A DNA stretch of 64,000 nucleotides from UBA3102 sp964413055 (GCA_964413055.1 CAYPRB010000008.1:1-64000), one strand, 5' to 3'; positions 17,066 to 26,556 are shown, numbered from the stretch's first letter. Translations and numbers: made by a program. Notes: generated from the sequence alone by a model not told the origin.

Positions 17066-18022
17066 ATGAGTGCAACTTATGTGGCCATAGACGGCCAAAC
17101 CATAAAACTCACCAACCTGGGTAAGTTTATGTGGCCGGAAGGTTTGACCAAAGCGCACCTGGTTGAGTATTATTTTGTTATGGCGCCTTATATATTGCCT
17201 TATCTTAATAACCGGCCGATAATTATGAAACGATATCCGGACGGGCTTGACGGAGAAGCTTTCTACCAAAAAGAATGCCCTGAATACGCTCCTGATTGGA
17301 TCATGAAAAAGCCGGTGCAACATTCCAGTAAGGTGGTCAATTATATTATCTGCAACAATAAAGCTACTTTGGTCTGGTTAGCCAACCAGGCCTGTATAGA
17401 AATGCACGCCTGGCTGGCCGGCATATTTAATTTAGAAACCCCTGATATTGCCGTGATGGACCTCGACCCGGCTGCCGGCGCTACTTTTGCCGACACACTG
17501 GATATTGCCCTGCTGGTAAAATGTGCCCTGGCTGAATACGGGTTGCAAAGCTTTCCCAAGACCTCCGGTGCTACCGGAATTCATCTCTTTATACCTGTGG
17601 CGCCAAAATATTCTTGGCGGGAAGTAACTGCTGCCATGAAACATATTGCAGAACTGGTGGTGGAAATTTATCCGCACAAGGCCACTGTGGAAAGAAAAGT
17701 CGCTAAAAGGAAAAATAAAGTATATCTTGATTATTTACAAAACGGTAGAGGCAGAACCATGGCGTTTCCATACAGTTTGCGCCCCCTGTCCGGGGCGCCG
17801 GTATCCACTCCTTTATACTGGTGGGAAGTCGAAAAAGGAGTGCTCCGTCCCGATAATTTTACTATTAAAAATATTTACCAGCGTCTGGTGTCACTTGGAG
17901 ATGCTTTTGACGGTTTAACCGGTTTGAAGCAACATTTAGAAAAGCTTATTTTTGCGGCAACAAAGAAATATTTACCAGAAAGGAGGAAGTTTTTATTATC
18001 ATCCCGAAGTGAAGGGGATTAA
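17066..18022 (+). CDS. LigD-type primase-polymerase (NHEJ polymerase)
   Basis: A 318-residue archaeo-eukaryotic primase-type polymerase that fills gaps during end joining. The catalytic pair Asp132 and Asp134 lies in VMDLDPA; SGATGIHLFIP (about 172-182) is the nucleotide-binding part and DYLQNGRGRTMAFPYS (about 228-243) carries the third acidic residue. The N-terminal LTNLGKFMWPEGLTK is the 5'-phosphate recognition region. The ATG at 17066 lacks a strong ribosome site, but the upstream Ku-ligase genes suggest co-transcription. It is the third member of a Ku-ligase-polymerase set. Confidence 0.9.
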   Translation: MSATYVAIDGQTIKLTNLGKFMWPEGLTKAHLVEYYFVMAPYILPYLNNRPIIMKRYPDGLDGEAFYQKECPEYAPDWIMKKPVQHSSKVVNYIICNNKATLVWLANQACIEMHAWLAGIFNLETPDIAVMDLDPAAGATFADTLDIALLVKCALAEYGLQSFPKTSGATGIHLFIPVAPKYSWREVTAAMKHIAELVVEIYPHKATVERKVAKRKNKVYLDYLQNGRGRTMAFPYSLRPLSGAPVSTPLYWWEVEKGVLRPDNFTIKNIYQRLVSLGDAFDGLTGLKQHLEKLIFAATKKYLPERRKFLLSSRSEGD

Positions 18023-18048
18023 AAGAAAGCTTAAGGGGAGAAAATCGG

Positions 18049-19155
18049 TTGGACGATAGAATGTTCTGGTTGGGGTGGCAGTATTTGATGCCGGGTACCG
18101 GGCGGAGATTATGGTCATTAATTAATTATTTTGGTTCGCCCGGGGCGGCATGGAAAGCCGGTGTGAAAGATTTGTCGGGTGCACCGGGAATCGGGAACGA
18201 AGGACCGGAAGGATTGGCAAGACGGAGGTCTTTATTAAATCCGGAGCAGGAGAGCGGCCGGTTGAAATCCCTGGGCATAAACTTTGTTTGCTATACTGAC
18301 CCGGATTATCCCGAAAACCTCCGTGAAATATACGATCCGCCACTGGTAATATTCCAGAAGGGTTTTTTGAAATCCTCCGATAATCTTAGCGTTGCCGTTG
18401 TAGGAGCCAGGAAGGCGTCTCCTTACGGACTAGCGGTTGCCGAGAAAATGACCAGGGATCTGGCTGCTGTGGGGGTGACCGTAATAAGCGGTATGGCCAG
18501 GGGAATTGATTCGGCAGCACATAAGGGTGCTCTGGCGGGGGGTGGCCGGACGATAGCCGTATTGGGGTGCGGGGTGGATATTGTTTATCCAAGGGAAAAC
18601 CGGCGGCTAATGGAAAAGATTATAGATGACGGAGCGGTAATCAGCGAGTTCCCCCCTGGTACGGCCCCGGAACCTTGGCGGTTTCCCGTTCGCAACCGGA
18701 TGATCAGCGGTTTGTCCCGGGGTACGGTGGTGGTAGAGGCGGCAGAGAGAAGCGGTGCCCTGATTACGGCAGATTTTGCTCTGGACCAGAACCGCGATGT
18801 AATGGCGGTGCCCGGAAATGTGGTCAGTGTTCTGAGCCGTGGAACCCACCGGTTAATTAAACAAGGAGCCAGGCTGGTGGAAGGAGCGGGAGATGTTCTT
18901 GACGAACTGGGATTAGAAAAGCTTTTTCCGGTCCGCGCAATAGAAGATGAAGGCACACTTAAAATGAGCGAAGAGGAGGAAGTGCTTTATGGTTTACTTT
19001 CTCTTGATCCCGTTTCTTTAGATGAAATAATTGCCAAGTCCGGGTTGCCGTCTCAAAAAGTAATGGCTGCCTTGATGTATTTGGAATTAAAGGGATTGAT
19101 TAAGCAAATGCCGGGTAAATTTTATGTCCGACCGGGAAACAGGCTTACTCGTTAA
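18049..19155 (+). CDS. dprA: DNA-processing protein DprA
   Basis: A 368-residue DprA that loads RecA onto incoming single-stranded DNA during transformation. The N-terminal SAM-like/HhH part (to about residue 65) precedes the Rossmann-type core with VVGARKASPYG (about 117-127), SGMARGIDSAAH (about 150-161), GCGVDIVYP and FPVRNRMISGLS. A C-terminal winged helix (about 300-360) follows. The start is TTG 18049 with AAGGGGAGA upstream. It heads the conserved dprA-topA-trmFO block. Confidence 0.93.
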   Translation: MDDRMFWLGWQYLMPGTGRRLWSLINYFGSPGAAWKAGVKDLSGAPGIGNEGPEGLARRRSLLNPEQESGRLKSLGINFVCYTDPDYPENLREIYDPPLVIFQKGFLKSSDNLSVAVVGARKASPYGLAVAEKMTRDLAAVGVTVISGMARGIDSAAHKGALAGGGRTIAVLGCGVDIVYPRENRRLMEKIIDDGAVISEFPPGTAPEPWRFPVRNRMISGLSRGTVVVEAAERSGALITADFALDQNRDVMAVPGNVVSVLSRGTHRLIKQGARLVEGAGDVLDELGLEKLFPVRAIEDEGTLKMSEEEEVLYGLLSLDPVSLDEIIAKSGLPSQKVMAALMYLELKGLIKQMPGKFYVRPGNRLTR

Positions 19156-19178
19156 AGTGCCGGTATTTATAATATATT

Positions 19179-19229
19179 TTCTTTTTAAATAAAATTTTTG
19201 TATAATAGGTTTTTGAAAAAGTGTATAAT
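19179..19229 (+). promoter_or_regulatory. Tandem vegetative -10 elements upstream of topA
   Basis: Two perfect TATAAT hexamers at 19201-19206 and 19224-19229 lie in a very AT-rich stretch 44 to 72 bases before topA. The first has a poor -35 (TTCTTT, 16 bases away); the second has none. Confidence 0.45.
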
Positions 19230-19272
19230 ATATGGAAATATAAACCAAGTGTATTTAAACGGGGTGTGAGGT

Positions 19273-21366
19273 TTGTCAAAAACTGTTGTTATCGTAGAGT
19301 CGCCTGCCAAAGCTAGGACTATCAGTAAGTTTCTCGGAAGAAAATTTATGGTAAAGGCTTCTATGGGACACGTTCGGGACCTTCCCAAAAGTCAATTCGG
19401 GGTAGATGTAAAAAATGAATTCACTCCTAAATATATAACTATTCGCGGTAAGGGTGATACTATCAAAGAATTGAAAAAGGCGGTAAAAAAATCCGGTAAA
19501 GTGTTGATTGCATCTGACCCCGATCGGGAAGGGGAAGCCATTGCCTGGCATTTGCAAAAGTTGTTGAAAATCAGTGATGATGAAAAGTGCCGCATTGAAT
19601 TTAATGAAATTACCAAGAAAGCGATTCAAAAAGCAGTACATCAACCCAGGTCTGTTGATTATAACAGGGTTAACGCCCAACAAGCCCGGCGTATTTTAGA
19701 CCGGCTGGTCGGATATAATCTTAGCCCGTTGCTTTGGCGTAAAGTAAAAAAGGGTTTAAGCGCCGGCCGGGTTCAATCGGTAGCAGTACGCTTGATTTGT
19801 GACCGGGAAGAAGAAATTCAATCTTTTGAACCGGAGGAGTATTGGACCCTTACCGGTCTTTTTGTTAAAGGCGGCGACGTTCCGTTTGAAGGCAAGCTTT
19901 TTAAATATAAAGGTAAAAAGGTAAAAATAATCAGTAAGGAAGAAATGGATAGTGTCCTTGACGCCCTACGCGGAGCCCGTTATTCGGTAGTCAAGGTTAC
20001 ACGCAAGGAAAAAAAACGCCGGCCGGCGGCATCTTTTATTACCAGCACCTTGCAGCAGGAAGCCTACCGGAAGCTTAATTTTACAGCCCGTAGGACCATG
20101 GCGGTAGCGCAGCAGCTTTATGAAGGTTTGGACCTGGGCAAGGAAGGAACTTCCGGTCTTATTACTTATATGCGTACCGATTCCACAAGAATTTCTTCTA
20201 CGGCGAAAACAGAAGTGCAAAAATATATCGGTGAACGTTTCGGTACCCAATATGTCGGCGCGGGAATTACCAGACCGGCGGGTAAAGGTAAGGTTCAAGA
20301 CGCCCACGAGGCCATTCGGCCTACTTCGATTTATAGAGAGCCGGAAACAATAAAAGCTTATCTCTCCAGGGACCAGTTCAAACTATATAAATTGATTTGG
20401 TCACGTTATTTGGCAAGCCAGATGAGTCCGGCTGTTTTTGATACCACCAGTTTCGATGTTGTCGCGGGTAATTACATGTTTCGTGCGGTAGGTTCCATAA
20501 TCAAGTTTTTGGGTTTTATGAAGATTTACATTGAAAGTAGAGATGACGGGGTAAAAGATGAGGAAAAAATCTTACCGGAATTAAAAGAAGGAACAGAAGT
20601 GGACGTCCGTTCCCTGACTCCGAAACAACATTTTACCCAGCCACCGCCACGATACACCGATGCTACGTTGGTAAAAACCCTGGAAGAAAAAGGAATAGGC
20701 AGGCCCAGCACTTATGCTCCTATCGTTGAAACCATAATTAAGAGGGGTTATATAGTAAGAGAAAATAAACAGTTTTATCCTACCGAACTGGGATTGATAG
20801 TGGTTGATTTATTGAAAAAACACTTTAAGAATATTATTGATATCCATTTTACCGCCGGTATGGAAGAAAAGCTGGACAGTATAGAAGACGGAGAGTTAGA
20901 TTGGGTTCAGGTGCTGGATAGTTTTTATGACCCGTTCAAGCAGACTCTGGAAAAGGCCGAGCAAGAAATTGGCCAAATTCAGGTGGCTGATGAAGTAACG
21001 GACGAAATTTGTGAAAAGTGTGGCCGCAACATGGTGGTAAAGGTGGGCCGGTACGGGAAATTTCTTGCTTGTCCGGGGTTTCCGGAATGCCGGAATGCAA
21101 AACCTTTATTGGAGCCAACCGGTGTTAAATGTCCCCGTTGTGCTGGGGAACTGGTTGTGCGCCGGACTAAAAAAGGCCGTAAATTTTTCGGTTGCAGCCG
21201 TTATCCGGAATGTGACTTTGTTACCTGGGACCGGCCGTCCAAAGTTAAATGCCCCCAATGTAACGACATGATGGTGGAAAAGAACAGTTCAGGTAAAAAT
21301 AAGATTAAATTGCAGTGCATTAATGAAGACTGTGCCTATAAAGAAATTATTCAAAAAAAAATGTGA
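19273..21366 (+). CDS. topA: DNA topoisomerase I
   Basis: A 697-residue type IA topoisomerase that relaxes negative supercoils. The Toprim domain starts at once (VVIVESPAKARTI, residues 4-16) and includes SDPDREGEAIAWH (about 77-89). The active tyrosine is in YMRTDSTRIS (about 298-307). Three C-terminal zinc ribbons follow with CEKCG...CPGFPEC, CPRC...CSRYPEC and CPQC...CINEDC (about 577-690). The start is TTG 19273 with a GTGAGG ribosome site. It lies directly before trmFO with 3 bases between. Confidence 0.95.
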   Translation: MSKTVVIVESPAKARTISKFLGRKFMVKASMGHVRDLPKSQFGVDVKNEFTPKYITIRGKGDTIKELKKAVKKSGKVLIASDPDREGEAIAWHLQKLLKISDDEKCRIEFNEITKKAIQKAVHQPRSVDYNRVNAQQARRILDRLVGYNLSPLLWRKVKKGLSAGRVQSVAVRLICDREEEIQSFEPEEYWTLTGLFVKGGDVPFEGKLFKYKGKKVKIISKEEMDSVLDALRGARYSVVKVTRKEKKRRPAASFITSTLQQEAYRKLNFTARRTMAVAQQLYEGLDLGKEGTSGLITYMRTDSTRISSTAKTEVQKYIGERFGTQYVGAGITRPAGKGKVQDAHEAIRPTSIYREPETIKAYLSRDQFKLYKLIWSRYLASQMSPAVFDTTSFDVVAGNYMFRAVGSIIKFLGFMKIYIESRDDGVKDEEKILPELKEGTEVDVRSLTPKQHFTQPPPRYTDATLVKTLEEKGIGRPSTYAPIVETIIKRGYIVRENKQFYPTELGLIVVDLLKKHFKNIIDIHFTAGMEEKLDSIEDGELDWVQVLDSFYDPFKQTLEKAEQEIGQIQVADEVTDEICEKCGRNMVVKVGRYGKFLACPGFPECRNAKPLLEPTGVKCPRCAGELVVRRTKKGRKFFGCSRYPECDFVTWDRPSKVKCPQCNDMMVEKNSSGKNKIKLQCINEDCAYKEIIQKKM

Positions 21367-21369
21367 CGG

Positions 21370-22719
21370 GTGCCTATGAAATTGAGTAATGCTTTAAAAG
21401 AATCAGAAAAAAAAGTAGTAGTTGTGGGGGCGGGGTTAGCAGGTGCCGAGGCGGCCTGGCAGGTAGCGCAAAGAGGAGTGCAAGTCAGGCTTTTTGAAAT
21501 GCGTCCCAAAAAGCAAACCCCTGCTCATCATAGCGGTGATTTTGCGGAGCTGGTATGCAGTAATTCACTGCGGGCAGCCTCTTTACAAAATGCAGTGGGG
21601 TTGTTGAAAGAAGAAATGAGAAGATTGAATTCGCTAATTATGAAATGTGCGGATAATTCGAAGGTTCCGGCGGGGGGCGCGCTGGCAGTTGACCGGCGGT
21701 TTTTTGCTGTTTGTGTAACGGAAAAACTGTCTCGACACCCTCTGGTGGAAATCTGTCGCGATGAAGTGACCGGCATACCTGAGGACCAATTGGTCATCCT
21801 GGCGTCCGGGCCGTTGACATCGGACGCTTTGGCAGAAAGTATTCGCTGCTTCACCGGTGAAAAGCACCTTTACTTTTATGATGCCGTAGCTCCGATAATA
21901 ACTGCTGCATCAATCAACATGAATAGAGTTTTTCGTTCTTCCCGTTACGGTAAAGGTGAAGCGGATTATATTAATTGTCCTATGAATGAGCAAGAATATG
22001 AGATATTTTGGGAAGCCTTAATTAATGCAGAGAAGGTGCCCCGCAAAGAGTTTGAAAAAGAGCTGCACTTTGAAGGTTGCATGCCGGTGGAAACCCTGGC
22101 GGCAAGAGGCAGAGAAACGCTTCTTTACGGTCCGTTAAAACCTGTCGGTTTAAATGACCCGCGTACGAACAGGCGGCCTTATGCGGTGGTACAGTTGAGA
22201 CAAGAGGATGCTGAAGGAACCATGTATAATCTGGTGGGTTTTCAAACCGGACTTAAATGGAAGGAACAGCAGCGTGTCTTGCGCCTTATTCCCGGTCTGG
22301 AAGAAGCGGAGATAATTCGTTACGGGGTTATGCACCGGAATACCTTTATTAATGCCCCGGTTTTATTAAAGCCAACTTTTCAGAGCAAAAAAAGCGCCAA
22401 GCTTTTGTTCGCCGGGCAGATTACCGGCGTGGAGGGGTATGTAGAATCGGCGGCGACAGGTTTAATGGCGGGGATTAATGCCGCCCGGATTGTAAATAGA
22501 GAGACTCCCCTGGTCTTTCCTAGGGATACTGCCCACGGTGCATTGGCTCACTATATTACTACCGCTGACCCGGCTTACTTTCAACCAATGAACATTAACT
22601 TCGGGCTCTTTCCCAACCGGAACAAAAAAATTAAGCAAAAAAAGGAGAGTTACCGGATAGTAACATCGAAGGCCCTGGATTCGATAGAGAATTTTAAAGA
22701 AAAATTTGAAAAAAGGTAG
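21370..22719 (+). CDS. trmFO: Folate-dependent tRNA (uracil-54) methyltransferase TrmFO
   Basis: A 449-residue flavoprotein that makes 5-methyluridine at position 54 of tRNA, using methylenetetrahydrofolate and FADH2. The FAD dinucleotide motif VVVGAGLAGAEAAW (about 17-30), FEMRPKK, CSNSLR and EGYVESAATG (about 356-365) are hallmarks. Start is GTG 21370, 3 bases after topA; ATG 21376 is an alternative and neither has a strong ribosome site, which fits translational coupling to topA. Confidence 0.94.
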   Translation: MPMKLSNALKESEKKVVVVGAGLAGAEAAWQVAQRGVQVRLFEMRPKKQTPAHHSGDFAELVCSNSLRAASLQNAVGLLKEEMRRLNSLIMKCADNSKVPAGGALAVDRRFFAVCVTEKLSRHPLVEICRDEVTGIPEDQLVILASGPLTSDALAESIRCFTGEKHLYFYDAVAPIITAASINMNRVFRSSRYGKGEADYINCPMNEQEYEIFWEALINAEKVPRKEFEKELHFEGCMPVETLAARGRETLLYGPLKPVGLNDPRTNRRPYAVVQLRQEDAEGTMYNLVGFQTGLKWKEQQRVLRLIPGLEEAEIIRYGVMHRNTFINAPVLLKPTFQSKKSAKLLFAGQITGVEGYVESAATGLMAGINAARIVNRETPLVFPRDTAHGALAHYITTADPAYFQPMNINFGLFPNRNKKIKQKKESYRIVTSKALDSIENFKEKFEKR

Positions 22720-22723
22720 TTTT

Positions 22724-23692
22724 ATGTACAGTTATATTGATAATTTCTTATTTTATTTAAAAGTTGAAAAAAACGCGGCACCCCTGACGGTGGATAGTTA
22801 CCGGAAAGACTTGTTTCAGGGGCTGGATTATTTCTCTATTTATTTAAAAAAAGAGGATTATGCCGTTTCTCCCGGTGAAATAGATTATAAAACTTTTCGC
22901 AATTACCTGGCTTTTTTGCAAAAAAAAGGTCTTGCCAGGTCTACTATTGCCAGGCGAATGGCGGCCTGGCGGACTTTTTACCGTTACCTGGTACGGGAGC
23001 AATTGGTAGCAGAAAATCCTGTGCGTGAGGTGCCAAGTCCCAAATTGGAAAAAAGACTGCCTAAATTTTTGTACGAAGACGAAGTAGCGGCTCTTATAGA
23101 AACACCTGTTTTGAATCATCCTCTTGGTATGCGTGACCGCGCCTTGCTGGAAACTTTATATGCCGGAGGGTTGAGAATTAACGAATTGGCAACTCTGGAT
23201 TTGAGGGACCTGAACCTGGGTTCCGGTTATGTGCGTGTTATGGGCAAGAGAGCCCGGGAGAGATTGGCGCCTTTGGGTTCTAAAGCTGTAGAAGCCTTGC
23301 GGAGGTATTTGGATGAGGCGCGCCCGAGGCTGCTGGCCGGTGCATCCGTTAAAAACAGCCAGGTTAAGCCGGGGGGTAAAATAGTACCGGGGAAAAAGCC
23401 TTCCATCAGCAGTGCGGTATTTTTAAACCGTTCGGGTGAGAGGTTGTCCGTAAGAGGAATTAGAAAAATTATCGATAAATATGTATTAAAAGCCGGTCTA
23501 AATCAAAAAATCAGCCCGCATACCATACGTCATTCATTTGCCACGCACCTTCTAAATGCCGGTGCTGATTTGCGTTCCGTACAGGAATTGCTGGGACATA
23601 TGCGACTTTCCAGTACGCAGGTATATACTCACGTTACCAGTAAAAAATTAAAACAAGTTTACAGAAAATCTCACCCGCGGGCGGAAGAATAA
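22724..23692 (+). CDS. xerC: Tyrosine recombinase XerC (CodV-like)
   Basis: A 322-residue site-specific recombinase that resolves chromosome dimers at dif. The N-terminal SAM-like domain (about 1-105) and the catalytic domain are complete: Arg151, Lys175, His266, Arg269, His292 and nucleophile Tyr301. The position between trmFO and hslV is that of Bacillus codV. A basic Ser/Lys/Gly-rich insertion of roughly 20 residues (about 208-229) enlarges it relative to the usual ~300 residues. The start is ATG 22724 behind AAAAGGT, four bases past the trmFO stop. Confidence 0.9.
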   Translation: MYSYIDNFLFYLKVEKNAAPLTVDSYRKDLFQGLDYFSIYLKKEDYAVSPGEIDYKTFRNYLAFLQKKGLARSTIARRMAAWRTFYRYLVREQLVAENPVREVPSPKLEKRLPKFLYEDEVAALIETPVLNHPLGMRDRALLETLYAGGLRINELATLDLRDLNLGSGYVRVMGKRARERLAPLGSKAVEALRRYLDEARPRLLAGASVKNSQVKPGGKIVPGKKPSISSAVFLNRSGERLSVRGIRKIIDKYVLKAGLNQKISPHTIRHSFATHLLNAGADLRSVQELLGHMRLSSTQVYTHVTSKKLKQVYRKSHPRAEE

Positions 23693-23720
23693 ATAAAACA
23701 TACTGAAAGGTGGGACAGCA

Positions 23721-24251
23721 ATGTTTCAAGCCACTACCATAGTTGCCGTAAAAAAAGACGGGAAAGTAGCGATTGCCGGCGACGGCCAGGTTACCATAGC
23801 TCAAAACACAATTATAAAAAGCGGGGCCAGGAAGATAAGGCGTTTATATAAAGAAAAGGTTGTAGCCGGTTTTGCCGGTTCGGTAGCAGACGCTTTTACC
23901 CTGTTTGAAAAGTTTGAGGGTAAGCTTGAAGAATATCACGGTAATTTACAACGTGCCGCGGTGGAACTGGCCAAGGATTGGCGTACCGATAAAATTCTGA
24001 GGCGATTGGAGGCGCTTTTAATTGTTGCCAATAATGAAGATTTATTAATTATATCCGGTGGGGGTGAAGTTATTGAGCCTGACGACGGGGTGGCAGCTAT
24101 CGGTTCCGGTGGCGCGTACGCCTTGGCTGCCGCACGCGCTTTGTCAAGGCACACCTCAATGGAGGTAAAAGACATTGCCCGGGAAGCTTTGTTAATTGCC
24201 TCGGATATTTGTGTTTACACTAATGATCGCATTTTGATAGAAGAGATATAA
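23721..24251 (+). CDS. hslV: ATP-dependent protease peptidase subunit HslV (ClpQ)
   Basis: A 176-residue proteasome-like peptidase that forms a double hexamer and works with HslU. The short leader MFQA precedes Thr5-Thr6-Ile-Val, so Thr5 would be the catalytic N-terminal threonine after processing. IAGDGQVT (about 18-25), AGFAGSVADAFTLFE (about 53-67) and IGSGGAYALAAARAL (about 132-146) are typical. AAGGTGG precedes the ATG, and hslU follows 40 bases later. Confidence 0.95.
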   Translation: MFQATTIVAVKKDGKVAIAGDGQVTIAQNTIIKSGARKIRRLYKEKVVAGFAGSVADAFTLFEKFEGKLEEYHGNLQRAAVELAKDWRTDKILRRLEALLIVANNEDLLIISGGGEVIEPDDGVAAIGSGGAYALAAARALSRHTSMEVKDIAREALLIASDICVYTNDRILIEEI

Positions 24252-24291
24252 AGTTTGTGTTTTATTAATTAAAGACTTGGAGGAAAGTATT

Positions 24292-25695
24292 ATGGAAAAC
24301 CTGACACCACGTCGTATTGTGGCGGAACTCGATAAGTATATTGTCGGCCAGGTAAAGGCTAAAAAAGCTGTCGCCATTGCTTTGCGTAACCGCTATCGCC
24401 GGAAGAAGCTGTCTGAAGATTTCAGAGAAGAAGTAATTCCGAAGAATATATTAATGATCGGCCCTACCGGGGTGGGAAAAACTGAAATAGCCCGGAGGCT
24501 GGCCCGGATGGTGCAAGCACCGTTCGTAAAAGTAGAGGCAACCAAGTTTACTGAGGTGGGTTATATTGGCAGGGATGTCGAATCAATGGTCAGGGATCTG
24601 GTCGAAACTTCGATTAGAATAGTTAAACAGGAAAAAATGGCTATGGTGGAAGAACGGGCTGAAAAATCGGCTGATAAAAAACTGGTTGAGTTGTTGGCTC
24701 CTTATCCGGCTAAGGAGCCAACTACGCGTAATCCGCTGGAAATGTTTTTCAGCAATGCCACCAAGCCGGTAGAACAAACAGATAAAAACCAGGAACAAAA
24801 ACAAAGGATAAAACGAATTGATTTTGAAAGGGAAGTACTGGCGGAGAAGTTGTCACGAGGAGAATTAGAAGACGAGTTTGTAGAGATAGAGGTTGAAGAC
24901 AATAAACCTCCGATGCTTGAAGTTTTTACCGGTTCCGGTATGGAAGAAATGGGCGTGAATATTCAAGACATGCTGGGAGGGTTTCTGCCGAAAAAAAAGC
25001 GTAAGCGCAGGGTAACTATGAAAGAGGCACGTAAGATTGTTACACAGCAGGAAGCTCAAAAATTAATTGATATGGATGAAGTTACTGCAACTGCCATTAA
25101 GCGCGCCGAAGAAGACGGGATAATATTTCTTGATGAGATTGATAAAATATCCGGGCGGGAAGGATATGGTCCTGATGTTTCCCGGGGAGGCGTGCAGCGT
25201 GATATTCTTCCGATAGTGGAAGGCTCCACCATTGTAACTAAATACGGGCCGGTTAAAACCGATCATATATTGTTTATTGCCGCCGGGGCGTTTCATATAT
25301 CGAAACCGTCTGACCTCATTCCTGAACTTCAAGGTCGTTTTCCGATTCGTGTCGAATTGGAAAGTCTTACTTGTGAGGATTTTCAACAAATTTTGACTGA
25401 GCCGAGAAACGCCTTAATCAAGCAATATACGGAATTGCTTGCTACAGAGGGGGTTAAGGTGATATTTACTGAAAATTCTCTTGTGAAAATTGCCGAAATC
25501 GCGTATACTGTAAATGAGCAAACAGAAAATATAGGAGCCCGGCGTTTACATACAATTCTAGAAAAACTTATGGAAGAAATATCTTTTATCGCCCCGGAGC
25601 TTTCAGGTGAAGAGATAACTATCAAGCACGAGGATGTAATCGAAAAACTAGGTGAATTAGTTAAAGATAAAGATTTAAGCCGATATATTCTATAG
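24292..25695 (+). CDS. hslU: HslU unfoldase ATPase (ClpY)
   Basis: A 467-residue AAA+ unfoldase that feeds substrates into HslV. The Walker A loop GPTGVGKTE is near residue 58, the pore-loop region EATKFTEVGYIGRDVESMVRDLVE near 80-103, the long I-domain from about 110 to 240, Walker B IIFLDEIDKI near 277-286, and the sensor and C-terminal lid follow. The start is ATG 24292 with GGAGGAAA upstream; a TTG five codons earlier coincides with this ribosome site and is rejected. Confidence 0.95.
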   Translation: MENLTPRRIVAELDKYIVGQVKAKKAVAIALRNRYRRKKLSEDFREEVIPKNILMIGPTGVGKTEIARRLARMVQAPFVKVEATKFTEVGYIGRDVESMVRDLVETSIRIVKQEKMAMVEERAEKSADKKLVELLAPYPAKEPTTRNPLEMFFSNATKPVEQTDKNQEQKQRIKRIDFEREVLAEKLSRGELEDEFVEIEVEDNKPPMLEVFTGSGMEEMGVNIQDMLGGFLPKKKRKRRVTMKEARKIVTQQEAQKLIDMDEVTATAIKRAEEDGIIFLDEIDKISGREGYGPDVSRGGVQRDILPIVEGSTIVTKYGPVKTDHILFIAAGAFHISKPSDLIPELQGRFPIRVELESLTCEDFQQILTEPRNALIKQYTELLATEGVKVIFTENSLVKIAEIAYTVNEQTENIGARRLHTILEKLMEEISFIAPELSGEEITIKHEDVIEKLGELVKDKDLSRYIL

Positions 25696-25728
25696 AATTT
25701 ATAATACAACAGAAGGAAGGGTTGACAT

Positions 25729-26511
25729 GTGAGGGCATTACTTGATAAGGCCCGCGCCATAAACAGAATACTACAGAAGTCGGCCGGAAACATTGTTGAC
25801 TTTAATGAAGTTGCTTATGTTTTAAGTGAAAATATTGGAGCCAGCATATACATTTTGGACCGGTGGGGAAAAGTCCTTGGGTATACTTACCTTAAGGGTT
25901 GGACTTGCGATATTATGAAGGACATTGTGGAGAGTTGCGGTGGTTTTCCTCAAGATTATAACGATAGCTTAATGAAAATAAACGAAACTAACGCCAATAT
26001 ATGTCAGGTGGCCAATGCTTGTTTGTTTAAACCTCAACGGTGTCAATTTAATAATAAAATAACCACCATCGTTCCTATTGTCGGTGCTGGTTCGCGTCTT
26101 GGTACGTTAGTATTGGCCAAGTTCAACAAGCATTTTGACGATGAGGATCTCCTGTTGGGCGAGTATGGTGCTACCGTGGTTGGTATGGAGATACTAAGGG
26201 CCAGGGCTGACGAGGTGGAGGAAGAAGCACGCAGGCGGGCGGCAGTTCAGATTGCCTTGGGTACGCTTTCATATTCTGAGTTGGATGCGGTGCAGCATAT
26301 TTTTGAACAGTTGGACGGCGAAGAAGGGCTTTTGGTAGCCAGTAAAATTGCGGACAGGGTAGGAATTACCAGATCGGTTATTGTGAATGCGCTTCGCAAA
26401 TTTGAGAGTGCCGGGGTAATTGAATCTAAGTCCCTCGGCATGAAGGGCACCTATATTCGAGTGCTCAATGACTGCTTTTTGGAGGAACTTGAAAGGATTA
26501 GACAACACTAG
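25729..26511 (+). CDS. codY: GTP-sensing transcriptional pleiotropic repressor CodY
   Basis: A 260-residue global regulator that senses branched-chain amino acids and GTP and represses stationary-phase genes in Firmicutes. The N-terminal GAF-type domain (about 1-155, start LLDKARAINRILQ) and the C-terminal winged helix with SKIADRVGITRSVIVNALRK (about 205-224) and SAGVIESKSLGMKGTYI are clear. The start is GTG 25729 behind GAAGGAAGG. It ends the dprA-to-codY block. No clear CodY box was seen in this window. Confidence 0.95.
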   Translation: MRALLDKARAINRILQKSAGNIVDFNEVAYVLSENIGASIYILDRWGKVLGYTYLKGWTCDIMKDIVESCGGFPQDYNDSLMKINETNANICQVANACLFKPQRCQFNNKITTIVPIVGAGSRLGTLVLAKFNKHFDDEDLLLGEYGATVVGMEILRARADEVEEEARRRAAVQIALGTLSYSELDAVQHIFEQLDGEEGLLVASKIADRVGITRSVIVNALRKFESAGVIESKSLGMKGTYIRVLNDCFLEELERIRQH

Positions 26512-26516
26512 GTTTA

Positions 26517-26542
26517 ATAGCCCCGGCTTGCGCCGGGGCTAT
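26517..26542 (+). terminator. Terminator hairpin after codY
   Basis: An 11-bp perfect stem (ATAGCCCCGGC at 26517-26527, complement at 26532-26542) with a 4-base loop. The T-run is missing directly after the stem, but the next ten bases are AT-rich. The rpsB -35 element lies inside it. Confidence 0.6.
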
Positions 26543-26556
26543 AGTTATGATAAAAT
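26528..26556 (+). promoter_or_regulatory. Putative rpsB promoter nested in the codY terminator
   Basis: TTGCGC (26528-26533), 17 bases, TAAAAT (26551-26556). The -35 lies in the loop and right arm of the codY terminator hairpin. It would give a leader of about 110 bases before rpsB. Confidence 0.45.

Noticed and set aside
19276..19683. Minus-strand open frame of 135 codons inside topA
   Set aside because: Antisense to the Toprim domain and without family features; a shadow of topA codon use.
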